The notes under the pieces: generated by a model
Seen by the model: only the letters and a program-made list of their open reading frames with translations
What the model was told of the DNA's origin: nothing
The model's database searches: none
Position numbers and translations under genes: made by a program
Source of the DNA: Rhizobium sp. NLR16a
GTDB lineage: Bacteria; Pseudomonadota; Alphaproteobacteria; Rhizobiales; Rhizobiaceae
Assembly: GCF_017948245.1 (NCBI RefSeq)
Contig: NZ_CP072865.1
Coordinates: 1,513,501 to 1,577,500 of the forward strand
Direction of reading: 5' to 3'
Length of the DNA: 64,000 nt
Part shown: piece by piece, positions 9,696 to 20,388 of the stretch
Layout of the letters: each line of letters begins with the position of its first letter
Numbering within the stretch: the stretch's first letter is position 1

Positions 9696-10784
9696 ATGTC
9701 TCAGAATTCATTGCGGCTGGTAGAGGACAAATCGGTGGACAAAAGCAAGGCGCTTGAAGCGGCACTCTCACAGATAGAGCGGTCGTTCGGCAAGGGCTCG
9801 ATTATGAAACTCGGTTCCAACGAGAACGTTGTCGAGATCGAGACGGTTTCGACGGGCTCGCTTGGTCTTGATATCGCGCTCGGCATCGGCGGTCTGCCGA
9901 AGGGCCGTATCATTGAAATCTATGGGCCGGAAAGCTCGGGCAAAACAACGCTTGCGCTGCAAACCATTGCGGAATCGCAGAAGAAGGGCGGCATCTGCGC
10001 TTTCGTCGATGCTGAACACGCGCTCGACCCGGTCTATGCCCGCAAGCTTGGCGTCGATCTGCAGAACCTTCTGATCTCGCAGCCAGACACCGGCGAGCAG
10101 GCGCTCGAAATCACCGACACGCTGGTGCGCTCCGGCGCCGTCGACGTTCTCGTCGTCGACTCGGTCGCCGCGCTGACGCCGCGCGCCGAAATCGAAGGCG
10201 AGATGGGCGACAGCCTGCCGGGCATGCAAGCCCGCCTGATGAGCCAGGCGCTGCGCAAGCTGACCGCTTCGATCTCCAAGTCGAACTGCATGGTGATCTT
10301 CATCAACCAGATCCGCATGAAGATCGGCGTCATGTTCGGTTCGCCGGAGACAACGACGGGCGGCAATGCGCTGAAATTCTATGCGTCCGTGCGCCTCGAC
10401 ATTCGCCGCATCGGCTCGGTCAAGGAGCGCGAAGAGGTGGTCGGCAACCAGACCCGCGTCAAAGTCGTCAAGAACAAGATGGCGCCTCCCTTCAAGCAGG
10501 TCGAGTTCGACATCATGTATGGCGAAGGCGTGTCGAAGACAGGCGAACTCGTCGATCTCGGCGTCAAGGCCGGTATCGTCGAGAAGTCGGGCGCCTGGTT
10601 CTCCTATAACAGCCAGCGTCTCGGCCAGGGCCGCGAAAACGCCAAAACCTTCCTGCGCGACAATCCGGATCTCGCTCGGGAGATCGAGCTGGCGCTGCGC
10701 CAGAATGCCGGCCTGATCGCCGATCGTTTCCTGCAGAATGGCGGTCCGGATGCCGATGACGGCGATGCCGCCGCGGAAATGTAA
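9696..10784 (+). CDS. recA: Recombinase A
   Basis: A 362-residue RecA with Walker [10 protein letters not shown] at residues 77-85, the [11 protein letters not shown]alker B region and the L2 loop region around [19 protein letters not shown]. RecA polymerises on single-stranded DNA, catalyses strand exchange and triggers LexA self-cleavage. The start at ATG 9696 gives the expected [17 protein letters not shown]-terminus; an upstream in-frame ATG at 9612 lies before the SOS box and is rejected. Own promoter with SOS box, own terminator. Confidence 0.97.
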   Translation: MSQNSLRLVEDKSVDKSKALEAALSQIERSFGKGSIMKLGSNENVVEIETVSTGSLGLDIALGIGGLPKGRIIEIYGPESSGKTTLALQTIAESQKKGGICAFVDAEHALDPVYARKLGVDLQNLLISQPDTGEQALEITDTLVRSGAVDVLVVDSVAALTPRAEIEGEMGDSLPGMQARLMSQALRKLTASISKSNCMVIFINQIRMKIGVMFGSPETTTGGNALKFYASVRLDIRRIGSVKEREEVVGNQTRVKVVKNKMAPPFKQVEFDIMYGEGVSKTGELVDLGVKAGIVEKSGAWFSYNSQRLGQGRENAKTFLRDNPDLAREIELALRQNAGLIADRFLQNGGPDADDGDAAAEM

Positions 10785-10815
10785 TTTTCGCGCTTGAACT
10801 TGATCTGATATCTCA

Positions 10816-10855
10816 GCCGGCTGCATTCCCTTATCAGAATGCGGCCGGTTTTGTT
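10816..10855 (+). terminator. Rho-independent terminator of recA
   Basis: A 12-bp stem with one G-U pair (10817-10828 with 10837-10848) is followed by TTTTGTTT, about 30 bp after the recA stop. Confidence 0.85.
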
Positions 10856-10939
10856 TGTCGGCTGGACAGTGGCGGAGGCGAACGTTAAAAGCCGATGGAT
10901 TTGTATTTACCGGCCTCGGGCAGCATTGAAGGGCATAGA

Positions 10940-13594
10940 ATGAGCGGCGTGAACGATATCCGGTCGACCTTCCTCGACTATTTCAAGAAGAACGGCCACG
11001 AGATCGTTCCGTCCAGTCCGCTCGTGCCGCGCAACGACCCGACGCTGATGTTCACCAATGCCGGCATGGTGCAATTCAAGAACGTCTTCACCGGCCTGGA
11101 AAAACGTCCTTATGCGACGGCGACAACCTCGCAGAAGTGCGTGCGCGCCGGCGGCAAGCATAATGACCTCGACAATGTCGGCTATACCGCGCGTCACCTG
11201 ACCTTCTTCGAAATGCTCGGCAATTTCTCCTTCGGCGACTATTTCAAGGAGAATGCGATCGAGCTTGCCTGGAAGCTGGTGACCGAAGGGTTCGGCCTGC
11301 CGAAGCATCGTCTGCTGGTGACCGTCTATTCCGAAGACGAGGAAGCTGCGGCTTTGTGGAAGAAGATCGCCGGTTTCTCCGACGACAAGATCATCCGCAT
11401 CCCGACCTCCGACAACTTCTGGCAGATGGGCGATACCGGCCCCTGCGGCCCGTGCTCGGAAATCTTCATTGACCAGGGCGAGAATGTCTGGGGCGGCCCT
11501 CCCGGTTCGCCCGAGGAAGACGGTGACCGGTTCCTGGAATTCTGGAACCTGGTTTTCATGCAGTTCGAGCAGACCGAGCCGGGGGTTCGCAATCCGCTGC
11601 CGCGTCCGTCGATCGACACCGGCATGGGTCTGGAGCGCATGGCCTGCATCCTCCAGGGCGTTCAGAGCGTCTTCGATACCGATCTTTTCCGCATGCTGAC
11701 CGGCACCATCGAGGACACGATAGGAGTCAAGGCGGAAGGCAGTGCCAGCCACCGCGTCATCGCCGACCATCTGCGCTCCTCGGCCTTCCTGATCGCCGAC
11801 GGCGTGCTGCCGTCGAATGAGGGCCGAGGCTATGTGCTGCGCCGTATCATGCGTCGCGCCATGCGGCACGCCCAGCTTCTCGGCGCCAAGGAGCCGCTGA
11901 TGTACAAGCTGCTGCCGACGCTGGTGCAGGAGATGGGCCGCGCTTATCCGGAACTCGTGCGCGCCGAGGCGCTGATCTCAGAGACGCTGAAGCTTGAAGA
12001 AGGCCGCTTCCGCAAGACGCTGGAGCGTGGCCTGTCGCTGCTGTCGGATGCGACCACAGATCTCGGCAAGGGCGACATGCTGGATGGCGAGACCGCCTTC
12101 AAGCTTTACGACACCTACGGCTTCCCGCTCGACCTGACGCAAGACGCCCTGCGCGCTCGCGAGATCGGCGTCGACATCGCGGGCTTCACCGATGCCATGG
12201 AGCGCCAGAAGGCCGAAGCCCGCTCGCATTGGGCCGGCTCCGGCGAGAAGGCAACCGAAACCGTCTGGTTCGAGCTTAAGGAAAAGCATGGCGCAACCGA
12301 GTTCCTCGGTTACGACACAGAGAGCGCTGAAGGCGTGGTGCAGGCGATCGTCAAAGACAGCGCCGTTGCCGACGAAGCCAAGGCCGGCGACAAGGTGCAG
12401 ATCGTCGTCAACCAGACGCCGTTCTATGGAGAATCCGGCGGTCAGATGGGCGATACCGGCGTCATCTCCTCGGACCACGGCAAGATCGAGATATCGGACA
12501 CGCAGAAGAAGGGCGAGGGCCTCTTCGTGCATACCGGCACCGTCGTCCAAGGTGCCTTCAAGACCGGCGATGCTGTCGTTCTGACTGTCGACCATGCACG
12601 CCGTTCGCGTCTGCGCGCCAACCATTCGGCAACCCACCTGCTGCACGAGGCGCTGCGCGAAGTGCTCGGAACCCACGTTGCCCAGAAGGGCTCGCTGGTT
12701 GCGCCCGAGCGCCTGCGTTTCGACGTTTCGCATCCCAAGCCGATGTCGGCCGAGGAGTTGAAGGTGGTCGAGGACATGGCAAACGAGATCGTGCTGCAGA
12801 ATGCGCCCGTCACGACCCGCCTGATGAGCGTCGACGACGCGATCGCCGAAGGCGCGATGGCGCTCTTCGGCGAGAAATACGGCGATGAGGTGCGCGTCGT
12901 TTCGATGGGCACGGGTCTGCACGGCGCAAAAAGCAACAGGCCTTACTCGGTCGAACTTTGTGGTGGCACGCATGTGTCGGCGACCGGTCAGATCGGCCTC
13001 GTGCACATCCTCGGCGAAAGCGCCGTCGGCGCCGGTGTTCGCCGTATCGAAGCGGTGACCGGTGAATCGGCGCGCGAATATCTCGCCGAGCAGGATGATC
13101 GCGTGAAGACGCTCGCTGCCTCGCTGAAGGTGCAGCCTTCGGAAGTTCTGTCGCGCGTCGAAGCGCTGATGGACGAGCGCCGCAAGCTCGAAAAGGAACT
13201 GGCCGACGCCAAGCGCAAGCTCGCCATGGGCGGCGGGCAGGGCGGCTCTGCCGATGCGGTGCGCGAGGTCGCTGGAGTGAAATTCCTCGGTAAGGCCGTG
13301 GCCGGCGTCGATCCGAAGGACCTGAAGGGTCTTGCCGATGACGGCAAGGCCAGCATCGGTTCCGGCATCGTGACGCTGATCGGTGTATCCGAAGATGGCA
13401 AGGCGAGCGCCGTCGTTGCGGTGACGCCGGATCTCGTTGAGCGTTTCAGTGCTGTCGATCTGGTGCGTGTCGCCTCGGCCGCCCTCGGCGGCAAAGGCGG
13501 CGGCGGACGTCCCGACATGGCGCAGGCCGGCGGTCCGAACGGCGCCAAGGCTGATGAGGCGCTCGAGGCTGTTGCAGCGGCACTTGCAGGCTGA
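10940..13594 (+). CDS. alaS: Alanyl-tRNA synthetase
   Basis: An 884-residue full-length AlaRS. The N-terminal class II catalytic domain has motif 1 and the [11 protein letters not shown] region. The editing domain carries the zinc ligands HSATHLLH and ELCGGTH. The C-Ala domain ends in [13 protein letters not shown]. It charges tRNA-Ala and clears Ser/Gly mischarging. I start at ATG 10940, preceded by GAAGGG, where the conserved [15 protein letters not shown] begins. Downstream of recA but separated by a terminator. Confidence 0.96.
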   Translation: MSGVNDIRSTFLDYFKKNGHEIVPSSPLVPRNDPTLMFTNAGMVQFKNVFTGLEKRPYATATTSQKCVRAGGKHNDLDNVGYTARHLTFFEMLGNFSFGDYFKENAIELAWKLVTEGFGLPKHRLLVTVYSEDEEAAALWKKIAGFSDDKIIRIPTSDNFWQMGDTGPCGPCSEIFIDQGENVWGGPPGSPEEDGDRFLEFWNLVFMQFEQTEPGVRNPLPRPSIDTGMGLERMACILQGVQSVFDTDLFRMLTGTIEDTIGVKAEGSASHRVIADHLRSSAFLIADGVLPSNEGRGYVLRRIMRRAMRHAQLLGAKEPLMYKLLPTLVQEMGRAYPELVRAEALISETLKLEEGRFRKTLERGLSLLSDATTDLGKGDMLDGETAFKLYDTYGFPLDLTQDALRAREIGVDIAGFTDAMERQKAEARSHWAGSGEKATETVWFELKEKHGATEFLGYDTESAEGVVQAIVKDSAVADEAKAGDKVQIVVNQTPFYGESGGQMGDTGVISSDHGKIEISDTQKKGEGLFVHTGTVVQGAFKTGDAVVLTVDHARRSRLRANHSATHLLHEALREVLGTHVAQKGSLVAPERLRFDVSHPKPMSAEELKVVEDMANEIVLQNAPVTTRLMSVDDAIAEGAMALFGEKYGDEVRVVSMGTGLHGAKSNRPYSVELCGGTHVSATGQIGLVHILGESAVGAGVRRIEAVTGESAREYLAEQDDRVKTLAASLKVQPSEVLSRVEALMDERRKLEKELADAKRKLAMGGGQGGSADAVREVAGVKFLGKAVAGVDPKDLKGLADDGKASIGSGIVTLIGVSEDGKASAVVAVTPDLVERFSAVDLVRVASAALGGKGGGGRPDMAQAGGPNGAKADEALEAVAAALAG

Positions 13595-13625
13595 TCGTCG
13601 AGCGTGAGAACTGTTTGAAAGAGCA

Positions 13626-13666
13626 GCCGGCTGCGAGATCTTGGATTTCGCAGCCGGTTTTGTTTT
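13626..13666 (+). terminator. Rho-independent terminator of alaS
   Basis: CCGGCTGCGA (13627-13636) pairs perfectly with TCGCAGCCGG (13648-13657), followed by TTTTGTTTT. Confidence 0.85.
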
Positions 13667-13800
13667 CGCTGCGCGGCGGCGGCGGTCAGTTTCTCGTCTG
13701 CAGTGCGAAACGGCACGCGAGCCCGGTAAAGACTGTTGCGAGCATATATTGCGGCAGTTTCGGGAAACGGCGCATCGAGCCAAGTCGTGAACGGATCTAC

Positions 13801-14196
13801 ATGCAGATCGGCAAAGCCTTCGAGACGTTGTTCGGCACACTTTACGCCCGCGGCCTTGGCAGACCCGCTATGCGGATGATCGGCGTCTATGTCGATGACC
13901 CGGACATCGTGCCGGCTGAGAAGCTGCGCTCGATCGCCTGCGTCACGAGTGGTTCGGACGTTCCAGCCGAGGCGCCGTTCGAGCGGCGCAGTTTCGACGG
14001 TGGCGACTATGCCGTGCTACGCCACAAAGGTCCCTATGCCGACATGTATAAGGCCTATCAGTGGCTCTACGCGGAGTGGCTGCCAAAGTCAGGACGGCAG
14101 CTGAAGGACAGCATCATGTTCGAGGAGTATCTGAACAACCCGCGCGAGGTGCCGCCGACCGAACTGATGACGGATATTCACATGCCGCTCGCCTGA
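13801..14196 (+). CDS. GyrI-like (AraC effector-binding type) domain protein, N-terminus uncertain
   Basis: The frame encodes the greater part of a GyrI/SbmC-type ligand-binding domain: IGKAFETLFG, VYVDDPDIVPAEKLRSIACV, GGDYAVLRHKGPYADMYKAYQWLY and EEYLNNPREVPPTELMTDIHMPLA all fit. The usual first strand, normally ending in GPY just before the IGKAF segment, is not recognisable. Reading on upstream, the frame runs into the alaS terminator at 13626-13666. ATG 13801 has a weak GGA upstream. It may be a small stand-alone binding protein or the remnant of an AraC-family regulator that lost its DNA-binding half. Confidence 0.55.
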   Translation: MQIGKAFETLFGTLYARGLGRPAMRMIGVYVDDPDIVPAEKLRSIACVTSGSDVPAEAPFERRSFDGGDYAVLRHKGPYADMYKAYQWLYAEWLPKSGRQLKDSIMFEEYLNNPREVPPTELMTDIHMPLA

Positions 14197-14245
14197 CGGC
14201 GGACATCCCCGACGCGGCGGCTTGGCCGTCGCGCCGGATTGAACG

Positions 14246-14872
14246 TCAGGCGGCCTGCATCGTCTTGCCGGCCTCGTCGTCCAGGTCATTGGCGCGTTTG
14301 TAGGCTTCCCGCTCGCTGATGCGGCCGAAATAATCGATGAAGGCCTGGCGCTTTTCAATGCTGCCGAAACCGAGGCCCCAGCCGATATGGGCGCCGACAT
14401 AGACGTCGGCGGCGGTGAAGCGTTCGCCGGTGACATAGGTCGAGCCGGAGACGGCCATTTCGAGCGTGTTCATGACGTCGCCGAAACCGCCGCAGCCGGC
14501 CATGCGCAGGCGTTCGGCGGGAATTTCGAAGCCGAGCGCTTTCATCGTTACCGCCGATTCAAGAGGGCCGGCGGCAAAGAACAACCAGCGGTAATAGGCG
14601 GCGCGCTCCTCCGGCCTCGGCGCCAGACCCTTTTCCGGAAAGGTTTCGGCAAGATAGGCGCAGATCGCTGCGCATTCGGTGACGATGGTGTTGCCGTGAC
14701 GGATCGCCGGCACCTTGCCCATCGGATTGACCTTGAGATATTCCGGCGCCTTCATGGTTTCACCGAAGGTCAGGAGTTCGGTGCGATAGGGCTGCCCGAT
14801 CTCCTCCAGCATCCAGCGCGCGATGCGTCCGCGCGACATCGGGTTGGTATAGAATACCAGTTCTTCGGTCAT
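14246..14872 (-). CDS. Glutathione S-transferase family protein
   Basis: A 208-residue GST with an N-terminal thioredoxin-like domain (residues 1-80) containing FYTNPMSRGRIARWMLEE, the cis-proline VPAI and the glutathione-contact TECAAICAYLAE, then an all-helical C-terminal domain. The substrate is unknown; such proteins conjugate or isomerise electrophiles with glutathione in the cytosol. GAGG lies five bases before the ATG. It converges with the GyrI-like gene. Confidence 0.85.
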   Translation of the reverse strand: MTEELVFYTNPMSRGRIARWMLEEIGQPYRTELLTFGETMKAPEYLKVNPMGKVPAIRHGNTIVTECAAICAYLAETFPEKGLAPRPEERAAYYRWLFFAAGPLESAVTMKALGFEIPAERLRMAGCGGFGDVMNTLEMAVSGSTYVTGERFTAADVYVGAHIGWGLGFGSIEKRQAFIDYFGRISEREAYKRANDLDDEAGKTMQAA

Positions 14873-14960
14873 GACATCCTCATCGTGTAGCGATTATTTC
14901 AGGCGTTTCCCGCTCGGCAGAATCAATAGAGCGGCAAGATCCTTGTGCAACCCCCGGCGT

Positions 14961-15407
14961 TCAAAGCGCCTTGCGGTACTGGATGAACCCCGAGCGTTCG
15001 GCGATCCTGTCGTAGAGGCGCCGGGCGGTGACATTGCCTTCATGGGTCATCCAGTAGAGCCGGCCGGCACCGTTTTGCCGTGCCAGCCCGGCGACAGCCT
15101 CGATCAGCGCGGCTCCGCTGCCGAGCCCGCGTTGGCTGTCCTCGACATAAAGGTCCTGCAGATAGCAGGTCCATTGCGGCAGCCAGCAGGAGCGATGGAA
15201 GATCGCGTGGGCGATGCCGACGAGGCGGCCGTCTTCGTCGAAGGCGCCGAGCGCGTGCATCGGTTCGTCGGGATCGTGGAAGCGGCCCCAGGTGAGGTCC
15301 GTGGTTTCAGGCGGGATGACTACTTCGTAGAAACGCTGGTAAGCCGCCCATAAGGGCTCCCAGGCGGCGCGGTCAGAGGGTTGGAGCGGGCGCACGGTCG
15401 CCGTCAT
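14961..15407 (-). CDS. GNAT-family N-acetyltransferase
   Basis: A 148-residue single-domain GNAT protein. The acetyl-CoA-binding motif A is LQDLYVEDSQRGLGSGAALIEAV, followed by the WMTHEGNVTARRLYDRIAERSGFIQY motif B region. The acceptor substrate cannot be read from sequence. The ATG at 15407 is preceded by GGGAG; a longer frame begins at 15455 but overlaps the icd terminator. It lies just downstream of icd. Confidence 0.8.
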   Translation of the reverse strand: MTATVRPLQPSDRAAWEPLWAAYQRFYEVVIPPETTDLTWGRFHDPDEPMHALGAFDEDGRLVGIAHAIFHRSCWLPQWTCYLQDLYVEDSQRGLGSGAALIEAVAGLARQNGAGRLYWMTHEGNVTARRLYDRIAERSGFIQYRKAL

Positions 15408-15420
15408 TTTCAATTCTCCC

Positions 15421-15452
15421 AAAACGAAAAACGGCGGGGAAATCCCCGCCGT
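15421..15452 (-). terminator. Rho-independent terminator of icd
   Basis: On the minus strand a perfect 10-bp stem (15443-15452 with 15431-15440) with a two-base centre is followed by TTTTTCGTTTT. It begins 25 bp after the icd stop. Confidence 0.85.
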
Positions 15453-15476
15453 CAATGCTATTCCGAAAAGACCTGA

Positions 15477-16688
15477 TTACGCCATGGCCTTCTGCAGGTT
15501 CTGGTCGATCTTGTCGAGGAAGGCGGTGGTCGAGAGCCACGGCTGGTCGGGGCCGATGAGCAGCGCCAGGTCCTTGGTCATGAAGCCGGATTCGACGGTA
15601 TCGACGCAGACCTTTTCCAGCGTCGAGGCGAATTTGGCGAGTTCGGCATTGTCGTCGAGCTTGGCGCGGTGCGCGAGGCCGCGGGTCCAGGCGAAGATCG
15701 AGGCGATCGAGTTCGTCGAGGTTTCCTGGCCCTTCTGGTGCTGGCGGTAATGGCGGGTCACCGTGCCGTGAGCGGCTTCGGCTTCAACCGTCTTGCCGTC
15801 GGGCGTCAGCAGAACCGAGGTCATCAGGCCGAGCGAGCCGAAGCCCTGCGCAACCGTGTCGGACTGGACGTCGCCGTCATAGTTTTTGCAGGCCCAGACG
15901 TAGCCGCCAGACCACTTCAGGGCCGAAGCGACCATGTCGTCGATCAGGCGGTGTTCATAGGTGATGCCGACTTCCTTGAACTGGTCCTTGAATTCGGTCT
16001 CGTAGACTTCTTCGAAAATGTCCTTGAAGCGGCCGTCATAGGCCTTGAGGATGGTGTTCTTGGTCGACAGGTAGACCGGCCACTTGCGCATCAGGCCGTA
16101 CATCATCGAAGCGCGGGCGAATTCGCGGATCGATTCATCGAGGTTGTACATGGCCATGGCAACGCCGGCGCCCGGAGCGTTAAAGACTTCCTTCTCGATG
16201 ACCGTGCCGTCTTCGCCGACGAACTTGATCGTCAGCTTGCCCTTGCCGGGGAATTTGAAGTCGGTGGCGCGATACTGGTCGCCGAAAGCGTGACGACCGA
16301 CGACGATCGGCTGGGTCCAGCCGGGAACCAGGCGCGGCACGTTGCGGCAGATGATCGGCTCGCGGAAGATGACGCCGCCGAGGATGTTGCGGATCGTGCC
16401 GTTCGGGCTCTTCCACATTTCCTTGAGGTTGAATTCCTTGACGCGGGCTTCATCGGGCGTGATGGTCGCGCACTTGATGCCGACGCCGTACTTTTTAATG
16501 GCGTTGGCGGCGTCGACGGTGACCTGGTCGTTGGTGGCGTCGCGGTTTTCGACCGAGAGGTCGTAGTAGTCGATGTCGAGGTTGAGATACGGATGGATCA
16601 GCTTATCCTTGATGAGCTGCCAGATGATGCGCGTCATTTCATCGCCGTCGAGATCGGCGACGGGATTGGCGACCTTGATCTTCTTCAT
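15477..16688 (-). CDS. icd: NADP-dependent isocitrate dehydrogenase
   Basis: A 403-residue enzyme of the homodimeric, eukaryote-like NADP-ICDH subfamily common in alphaproteobacteria. It oxidises isocitrate to 2-oxoglutarate in the TCA cycle. Signatures include the N-terminal [15 protein letters not shown], substrate-loop [13 protein letters not shown], the metal-binding DDMVA and the [14 protein letters not shown] region. Its own terminator follows. It is divergent from the small secreted protein at 16882. Confidence 0.95.
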   Translation of the reverse strand: MKKIKVANPVADLDGDEMTRIIWQLIKDKLIHPYLNLDIDYYDLSVENRDATNDQVTVDAANAIKKYGVGIKCATITPDEARVKEFNLKEMWKSPNGTIRNILGGVIFREPIICRNVPRLVPGWTQPIVVGRHAFGDQYRATDFKFPGKGKLTIKFVGEDGTVIEKEVFNAPGAGVAMAMYNLDESIREFARASMMYGLMRKWPVYLSTKNTILKAYDGRFKDIFEEVYETEFKDQFKEVGITYEHRLIDDMVASALKWSGGYVWACKNYDGDVQSDTVAQGFGSLGLMTSVLLTPDGKTVEAEAAHGTVTRHYRQHQKGQETSTNSIASIFAWTRGLAHRAKLDDNAELAKFASTLEKVCVDTVESGFMTKDLALLIGPDQPWLSTTAFLDKIDQNLQKAMA

Positions 16689-16881
16689 GTATCTGCCTCG
16701 TTAAGCTTGGAATGGGGCGGTTGCCCCGGCTGGGTGATGTAATCCGGAGCGCTATAGCATTGTGAGCCGGGAACGCAAAGCTGCAACGGGCAGGGACATG
16801 ACGTTTTTGCCGCCATTGCCAAGGGCCGGAAAATGGCTAACCTCCGCGGCATAAGCCCGACCGAGTCCCGGACATTTTGCC

Positions 16882-17424
16882 ATGAAGAAGATCGCCGTTC
16901 TGTTCGCCGGCCTCGTTGTCGCCGTGTCTGTTGCACCTGGCCTTTTGCTTGCGGCCGATGCGACTGAGCCGGTCAAGGAAATCATGAAGGACACGCAGAC
17001 AAACTGGGCGAGCGATGTCAGCGACTGGATCGATATTTTCGAGGAAAGCGTGCTCGGCCGGCTCTACAGCAAGGACTTCGGCGACAAATACAAGGCAGCC
17101 GCCCAGAACCCGGCCACCGACGAGGATGGCATTTCGCCCTTCGACTATGACGTAATCGTCAACGGCCAAGATGCCTGTCCGCTGCAGGACCTTTCCATCG
17201 AAGGCGGTCAGCCGGCAAACGGCACGACAGAGGTGACGGTGAAATTCAAGGCGGCGACCTGCATGGAAGGCGCACCTAACAAGGATGACTTCACGACTGT
17301 GCGTTTCGAGGTCATTGAGGAGAACGGCAAATCCGTCATCGACGACATCATGATTCAGGGTGACGAGGGGCAGGGGCCGACCTCGCTCAAGGAGACTATG
17401 GTGCTGATCGCCAAGGGCGAGTAA
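16882..17424 (+). CDS. Secreted hypothetical protein
   Basis: A 180-residue protein with a clear Sec signal peptide (MKKIAVLFAGLVVAVSVAPG, cleavage expected after LLLAA near residue 25). The mature part is acidic, has two cysteines (ACPLQD and ATCMEG) that could form a disulfide, and loosely recalls DUF3828-type periplasmic proteins; that is inference. I cannot assign a function. It is divergent from icd and 90 bp upstream of the FUSC gene. Confidence 0.65.
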   Translation: MKKIAVLFAGLVVAVSVAPGLLLAADATEPVKEIMKDTQTNWASDVSDWIDIFEESVLGRLYSKDFGDKYKAAAQNPATDEDGISPFDYDVIVNGQDACPLQDLSIEGGQPANGTTEVTVKFKAATCMEGAPNKDDFTTVRFEVIEENGKSVIDDIMIQGDEGQGPTSLKETMVLIAKGE

Positions 17425-17513
17425 GCGCGACATTCGATCGGCATTGGCGTGTCAGCGGTTTGATTTCCGCTCCGGCGGCGGTATCTATCGATGCTTCATG
17501 GCATGAGGGGCTC

Positions 17514-19553
17514 ATGCATTTGTTTTCCCGTTTTCAGTTCCGCGACTGGCTGCTTGCCAATGATCCGGCGCTTTCGCGCCTGCGCATGGCCTCGCGGGTG
17601 ACGCTGACCATCGTCCTCGTGTTCCTGACCCTGCTTGCGATAAAAGCTTTCATCTTGCCGCTGCCGACGGCGGCCTTTGGCCTCGGCATCGTGCTGTCGA
17701 TCGAAGGTGGGGTGGCGGTGCGCGATAGGGGCAATGCGCGCCAGCTGGTGACGCGGCTGTTCGGCTGCGCCGCAAGCCTTGCTGTCGTCGCCATTGCCGC
17801 AGGGCTCGAGGATCAACGCGTTCTTTCCGATCTCGTTTTTCTCGTCATCATCCTGCTCGCATCGGCGGGCCGCGTGTTCGGACCGCGCGGATTTGCGATC
17901 GGCATGTTCGCCTTCACCTCCTATTTCATGGGGGCCTATTTCCAGCCGCTGCTTGCCGAATTGCCCGAGGTGACGATCGGGCCGGTCGTCTCCGTGCTTG
18001 TCGGCCATGTGGTAAGGGTGGTGCTTCTTCCTGATGACTGGCGGCGCGATCTGCTGCGCTCGCTCGAAAGTGTCAGCGGGCGGATCAATCAGATCCTCTT
18101 CAAGCTCGCTGCCCTTGCCGCCAGTGGCGACATCGGCGATGCCGATCGGCAGGAACTGCGCCAGCTGGAAGACCGGCTGAAGGAAGTGGTGCTGATGGCC
18201 GAGACCTTCATCCCGCGCCCATCAGCGGGCGTCTTCGACGGCGCTTCCGATCCCGCTGCGGAGCTGGCGATCCGGCTCTTCGACGCGCATCTTGCCGCCG
18301 AAAGCGCTATCGTGCTGAGCTTCCAGAGTCCACCGCCCTTTGCACTCGTTCACGCGGTGATCGAGGCTGAGGCGGCGGAACTCAAAAGATATGAGGGAAT
18401 GGCCGAGGCCATCAAGGATCAGCCGCAGGGCGAAACCGTACGGGCGCTGCTCTGGCTGGGCGAAGCGCGGCGGCAACTGGTCGAGGCGATCAACAAGGGA
18501 CGGGCATCCGGTTTCTCCGGCATTGATGCGGCCAAGGATACCGCGCAAGTTCAGGCGATCGATTTTTCGCTGGCCAATCCGCTGTTGCGTTCAGCGCTGC
18601 AGATCACGCTCGCCTCGGCGATCGCCATGGGCTTTGGTTTGCTCTTGTCGCGCGAGCGCTGGTTTTGGGCGGTGCTTGCCTCTTTCCTTGTCTTTACCAA
18701 CACCAATTCGCGCGGCGATACAGCCATGAAAGCGTTATCGCGTTCGCTCGGCACGGTGTTCGGCATCGCCATGGGCCTCCTCCTGGCGACGTTGATTTCG
18801 GGCGTGCCCGGTGTCGCTATTCCGGTCATGGCCATAGGCATCTTTCTCGCCTTCTATTTCCTGCAGGTTTCCTACGCGACGATGACCTTCTTCGTTTCGA
18901 TCGTGCTCTGTCTGGTCTACGGCATGACCGGCGTATTGACGCTCGATCTGCTCAAACTGCGCATCGGGGAGACGATGATCGGCGCGGCGGCCGGAACGGC
19001 AGTCGCTTTCGTCGTTTTCCCGGCGCGCACGCGTAGCGCGCTCGATACGGCGCTCGCCCGTTGGTTCCAGGCGCTGCGCGAGCTGCTAGGCGCAATCGGC
19101 GCGGGCAAGAGCGGTTTCGAGTTGATCGAATTGTCGCAGAAGATCGACGCCTGCTATCGCGACGTGACGGTGGCGGCTCGCCCGCTTGGCTCCTCCTGGT
19201 CGGTGGTGACGCGGCCCGGCCAGATCCGCCAGACATTGGCGATCTTTCTTTCCTGCACCTATTGGGCGCGGATCCTGGCGAGGAGCTACGAAGCACCGCC
19301 TGCCGACAATGATCAGAAGAGGCTGATCGCGGCGGATCTCGCGTTGATTGCTGACGCGGCGCCGCGCGGCTCTGCTTGTTTCTTCGTCAGGCGCAAGGCG
19401 TCGCGAACGACAGGGCGGCATTTGCCAGTGTCGCGAGAAGGCGCCCGGGTGGGGCTCGAGATGATCGGTTCGGCGCTGGAAAGGCTCTATCCGCAGGCAG
19501 ACACCTTGCCGTTTGCGTCGGGCGAGGCTATTGCGCGCTCGAAACAGGGATAA
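17514..19553 (+). CDS. FUSC-family inner-membrane transporter
   Basis: A 679-residue membrane protein with two sets of about five hydrophobic segments (roughly residues 25-165 and 360-505), each followed by a soluble region. This is the duplicated layout of FUSC proteins such as YccS and AaeB, thought to export aromatic carboxylic acids or similar compounds. GAGGGG lies just before the ATG at 17514. The stop is four bases before trmJ, so the two are probably co-transcribed. Confidence 0.8.
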   Translation: MHLFSRFQFRDWLLANDPALSRLRMASRVTLTIVLVFLTLLAIKAFILPLPTAAFGLGIVLSIEGGVAVRDRGNARQLVTRLFGCAASLAVVAIAAGLEDQRVLSDLVFLVIILLASAGRVFGPRGFAIGMFAFTSYFMGAYFQPLLAELPEVTIGPVVSVLVGHVVRVVLLPDDWRRDLLRSLESVSGRINQILFKLAALAASGDIGDADRQELRQLEDRLKEVVLMAETFIPRPSAGVFDGASDPAAELAIRLFDAHLAAESAIVLSFQSPPPFALVHAVIEAEAAELKRYEGMAEAIKDQPQGETVRALLWLGEARRQLVEAINKGRASGFSGIDAAKDTAQVQAIDFSLANPLLRSALQITLASAIAMGFGLLLSRERWFWAVLASFLVFTNTNSRGDTAMKALSRSLGTVFGIAMGLLLATLISGVPGVAIPVMAIGIFLAFYFLQVSYATMTFFVSIVLCLVYGMTGVLTLDLLKLRIGETMIGAAAGTAVAFVVFPARTRSALDTALARWFQALRELLGAIGAGKSGFELIELSQKIDACYRDVTVAARPLGSSWSVVTRPGQIRQTLAIFLSCTYWARILARSYEAPPADNDQKRLIAADLALIADAAPRGSACFFVRRKASRTTGRHLPVSREGARVGLEMIGSALERLYPQADTLPFASGEAIARSKQG

Positions 19554-19557
19554 GACT

Positions 19558-20388
19558 ATGGCAGGCACGAACAGCGAGCGTCAACTTGTGGCCGAAGGGC
19601 CGGCCATCATTCTGGTCGAGCCCCAGATGGGCGAGAATATCGGCATGGTGGCACGCGCCATGGCGAATTTCGGCCTGGCCGAACTGCGTCTCGTCAATCC
19701 GCGCGACGGCTGGCCGAACGAGAAAGCGCAGGCGACCGCCTCCAAGGCCGATCACGTGATCGAAGCGACGAAGGTCTACGCCACGCTGGAGCAGGCAATC
19801 GCCGATCTCAATTTCGTCTATGCAACGACGGCGCGCAGCCGCGACAACTATAAGCCGGTGCGCTCCCCGGTCTTTGCCGCGCAAACGCTGCGCACAAAGT
19901 TCCGGGCAGGCGAGGCAACGGGCATTCTCTTCGGTCGTGAGCGCTGGGGTCTGACCAATGAGGAAGTGGCGCTGGCTGACGAGATCGTGACCTTCCCGGT
20001 GAATCCCGCCTTCGCGTCGCTGAATATTGCTCAGGCCGTGCTTCTGATGTCCTATGAATGGATGAAGTCCGGCATGGAAGATCTGGAAGCCGTGCCGTTC
20101 CAGGCGCTCGGGCAGCGGCCTTCCACAAAGGAGCAGCTCTTCGGCCTGTTCGACCAGCTGGAAGAAGCGCTCGATTCGCGCAACTATTTCCATCCGCCCT
20201 CGAAAAAGCCGAAAATGGTGGACAACCTTCGCGCTGTTCTCTCCCGCCGGGCCTTCACGGAACAGGAAATCAGCGTGCTGCGCGGCGTCATCTCCTCCCT
20301 CGATCGCTTTTCGCGAAACAGTCCGCGCAAAGGCGGTTTCACCAGATCCGGCAAGGAAGCGCCAACCGATGACAGCGCCGACCAATGA
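19558..20388 (+). CDS. trmJ: tRNA/rRNA 2'-O-methyltransferase of the TrmJ type
   Basis: A 276-residue SPOUT-fold methyltransferase. The N-terminal motif [22 protein letters not shown] and the SAM-binding knot motifs [10 protein letters not shown] and [22 protein letters not shown] are typical. TrmJ methylates the ribose of position 32 in tRNAs; the E. coli enzyme has the same helical C-terminal extension seen here. ATG 19558 follows AGGGA. It overlaps murI by 20 bp. Confidence 0.85.
   Translation: MAGTNSERQLVAEGPAIILVEPQMGENIGMVARAMANFGLAELRLVNPRDGWPNEKAQATASKADHVIEATKVYATLEQAIADLNFVYATTARSRDNYKPVRSPVFAAQTLRTKFRAGEATGILFGRERWGLTNEEVALADEIVTFPVNPAFASLNIAQAVLLMSYEWMKSGMEDLEAVPFQALGQRPSTKEQLFGLFDQLEEALDSRNYFHPPSKKPKMVDNLRAVLSRRAFTEQEISVLRGVISSLDRFSRNSPRKGGFTRSGKEAPTDDSADQ

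Noticed and set aside
11978..13840. A 620-residue open frame on the - strand
   Set aside because: Antisense of alaS; high GC third positions keep such frames open.
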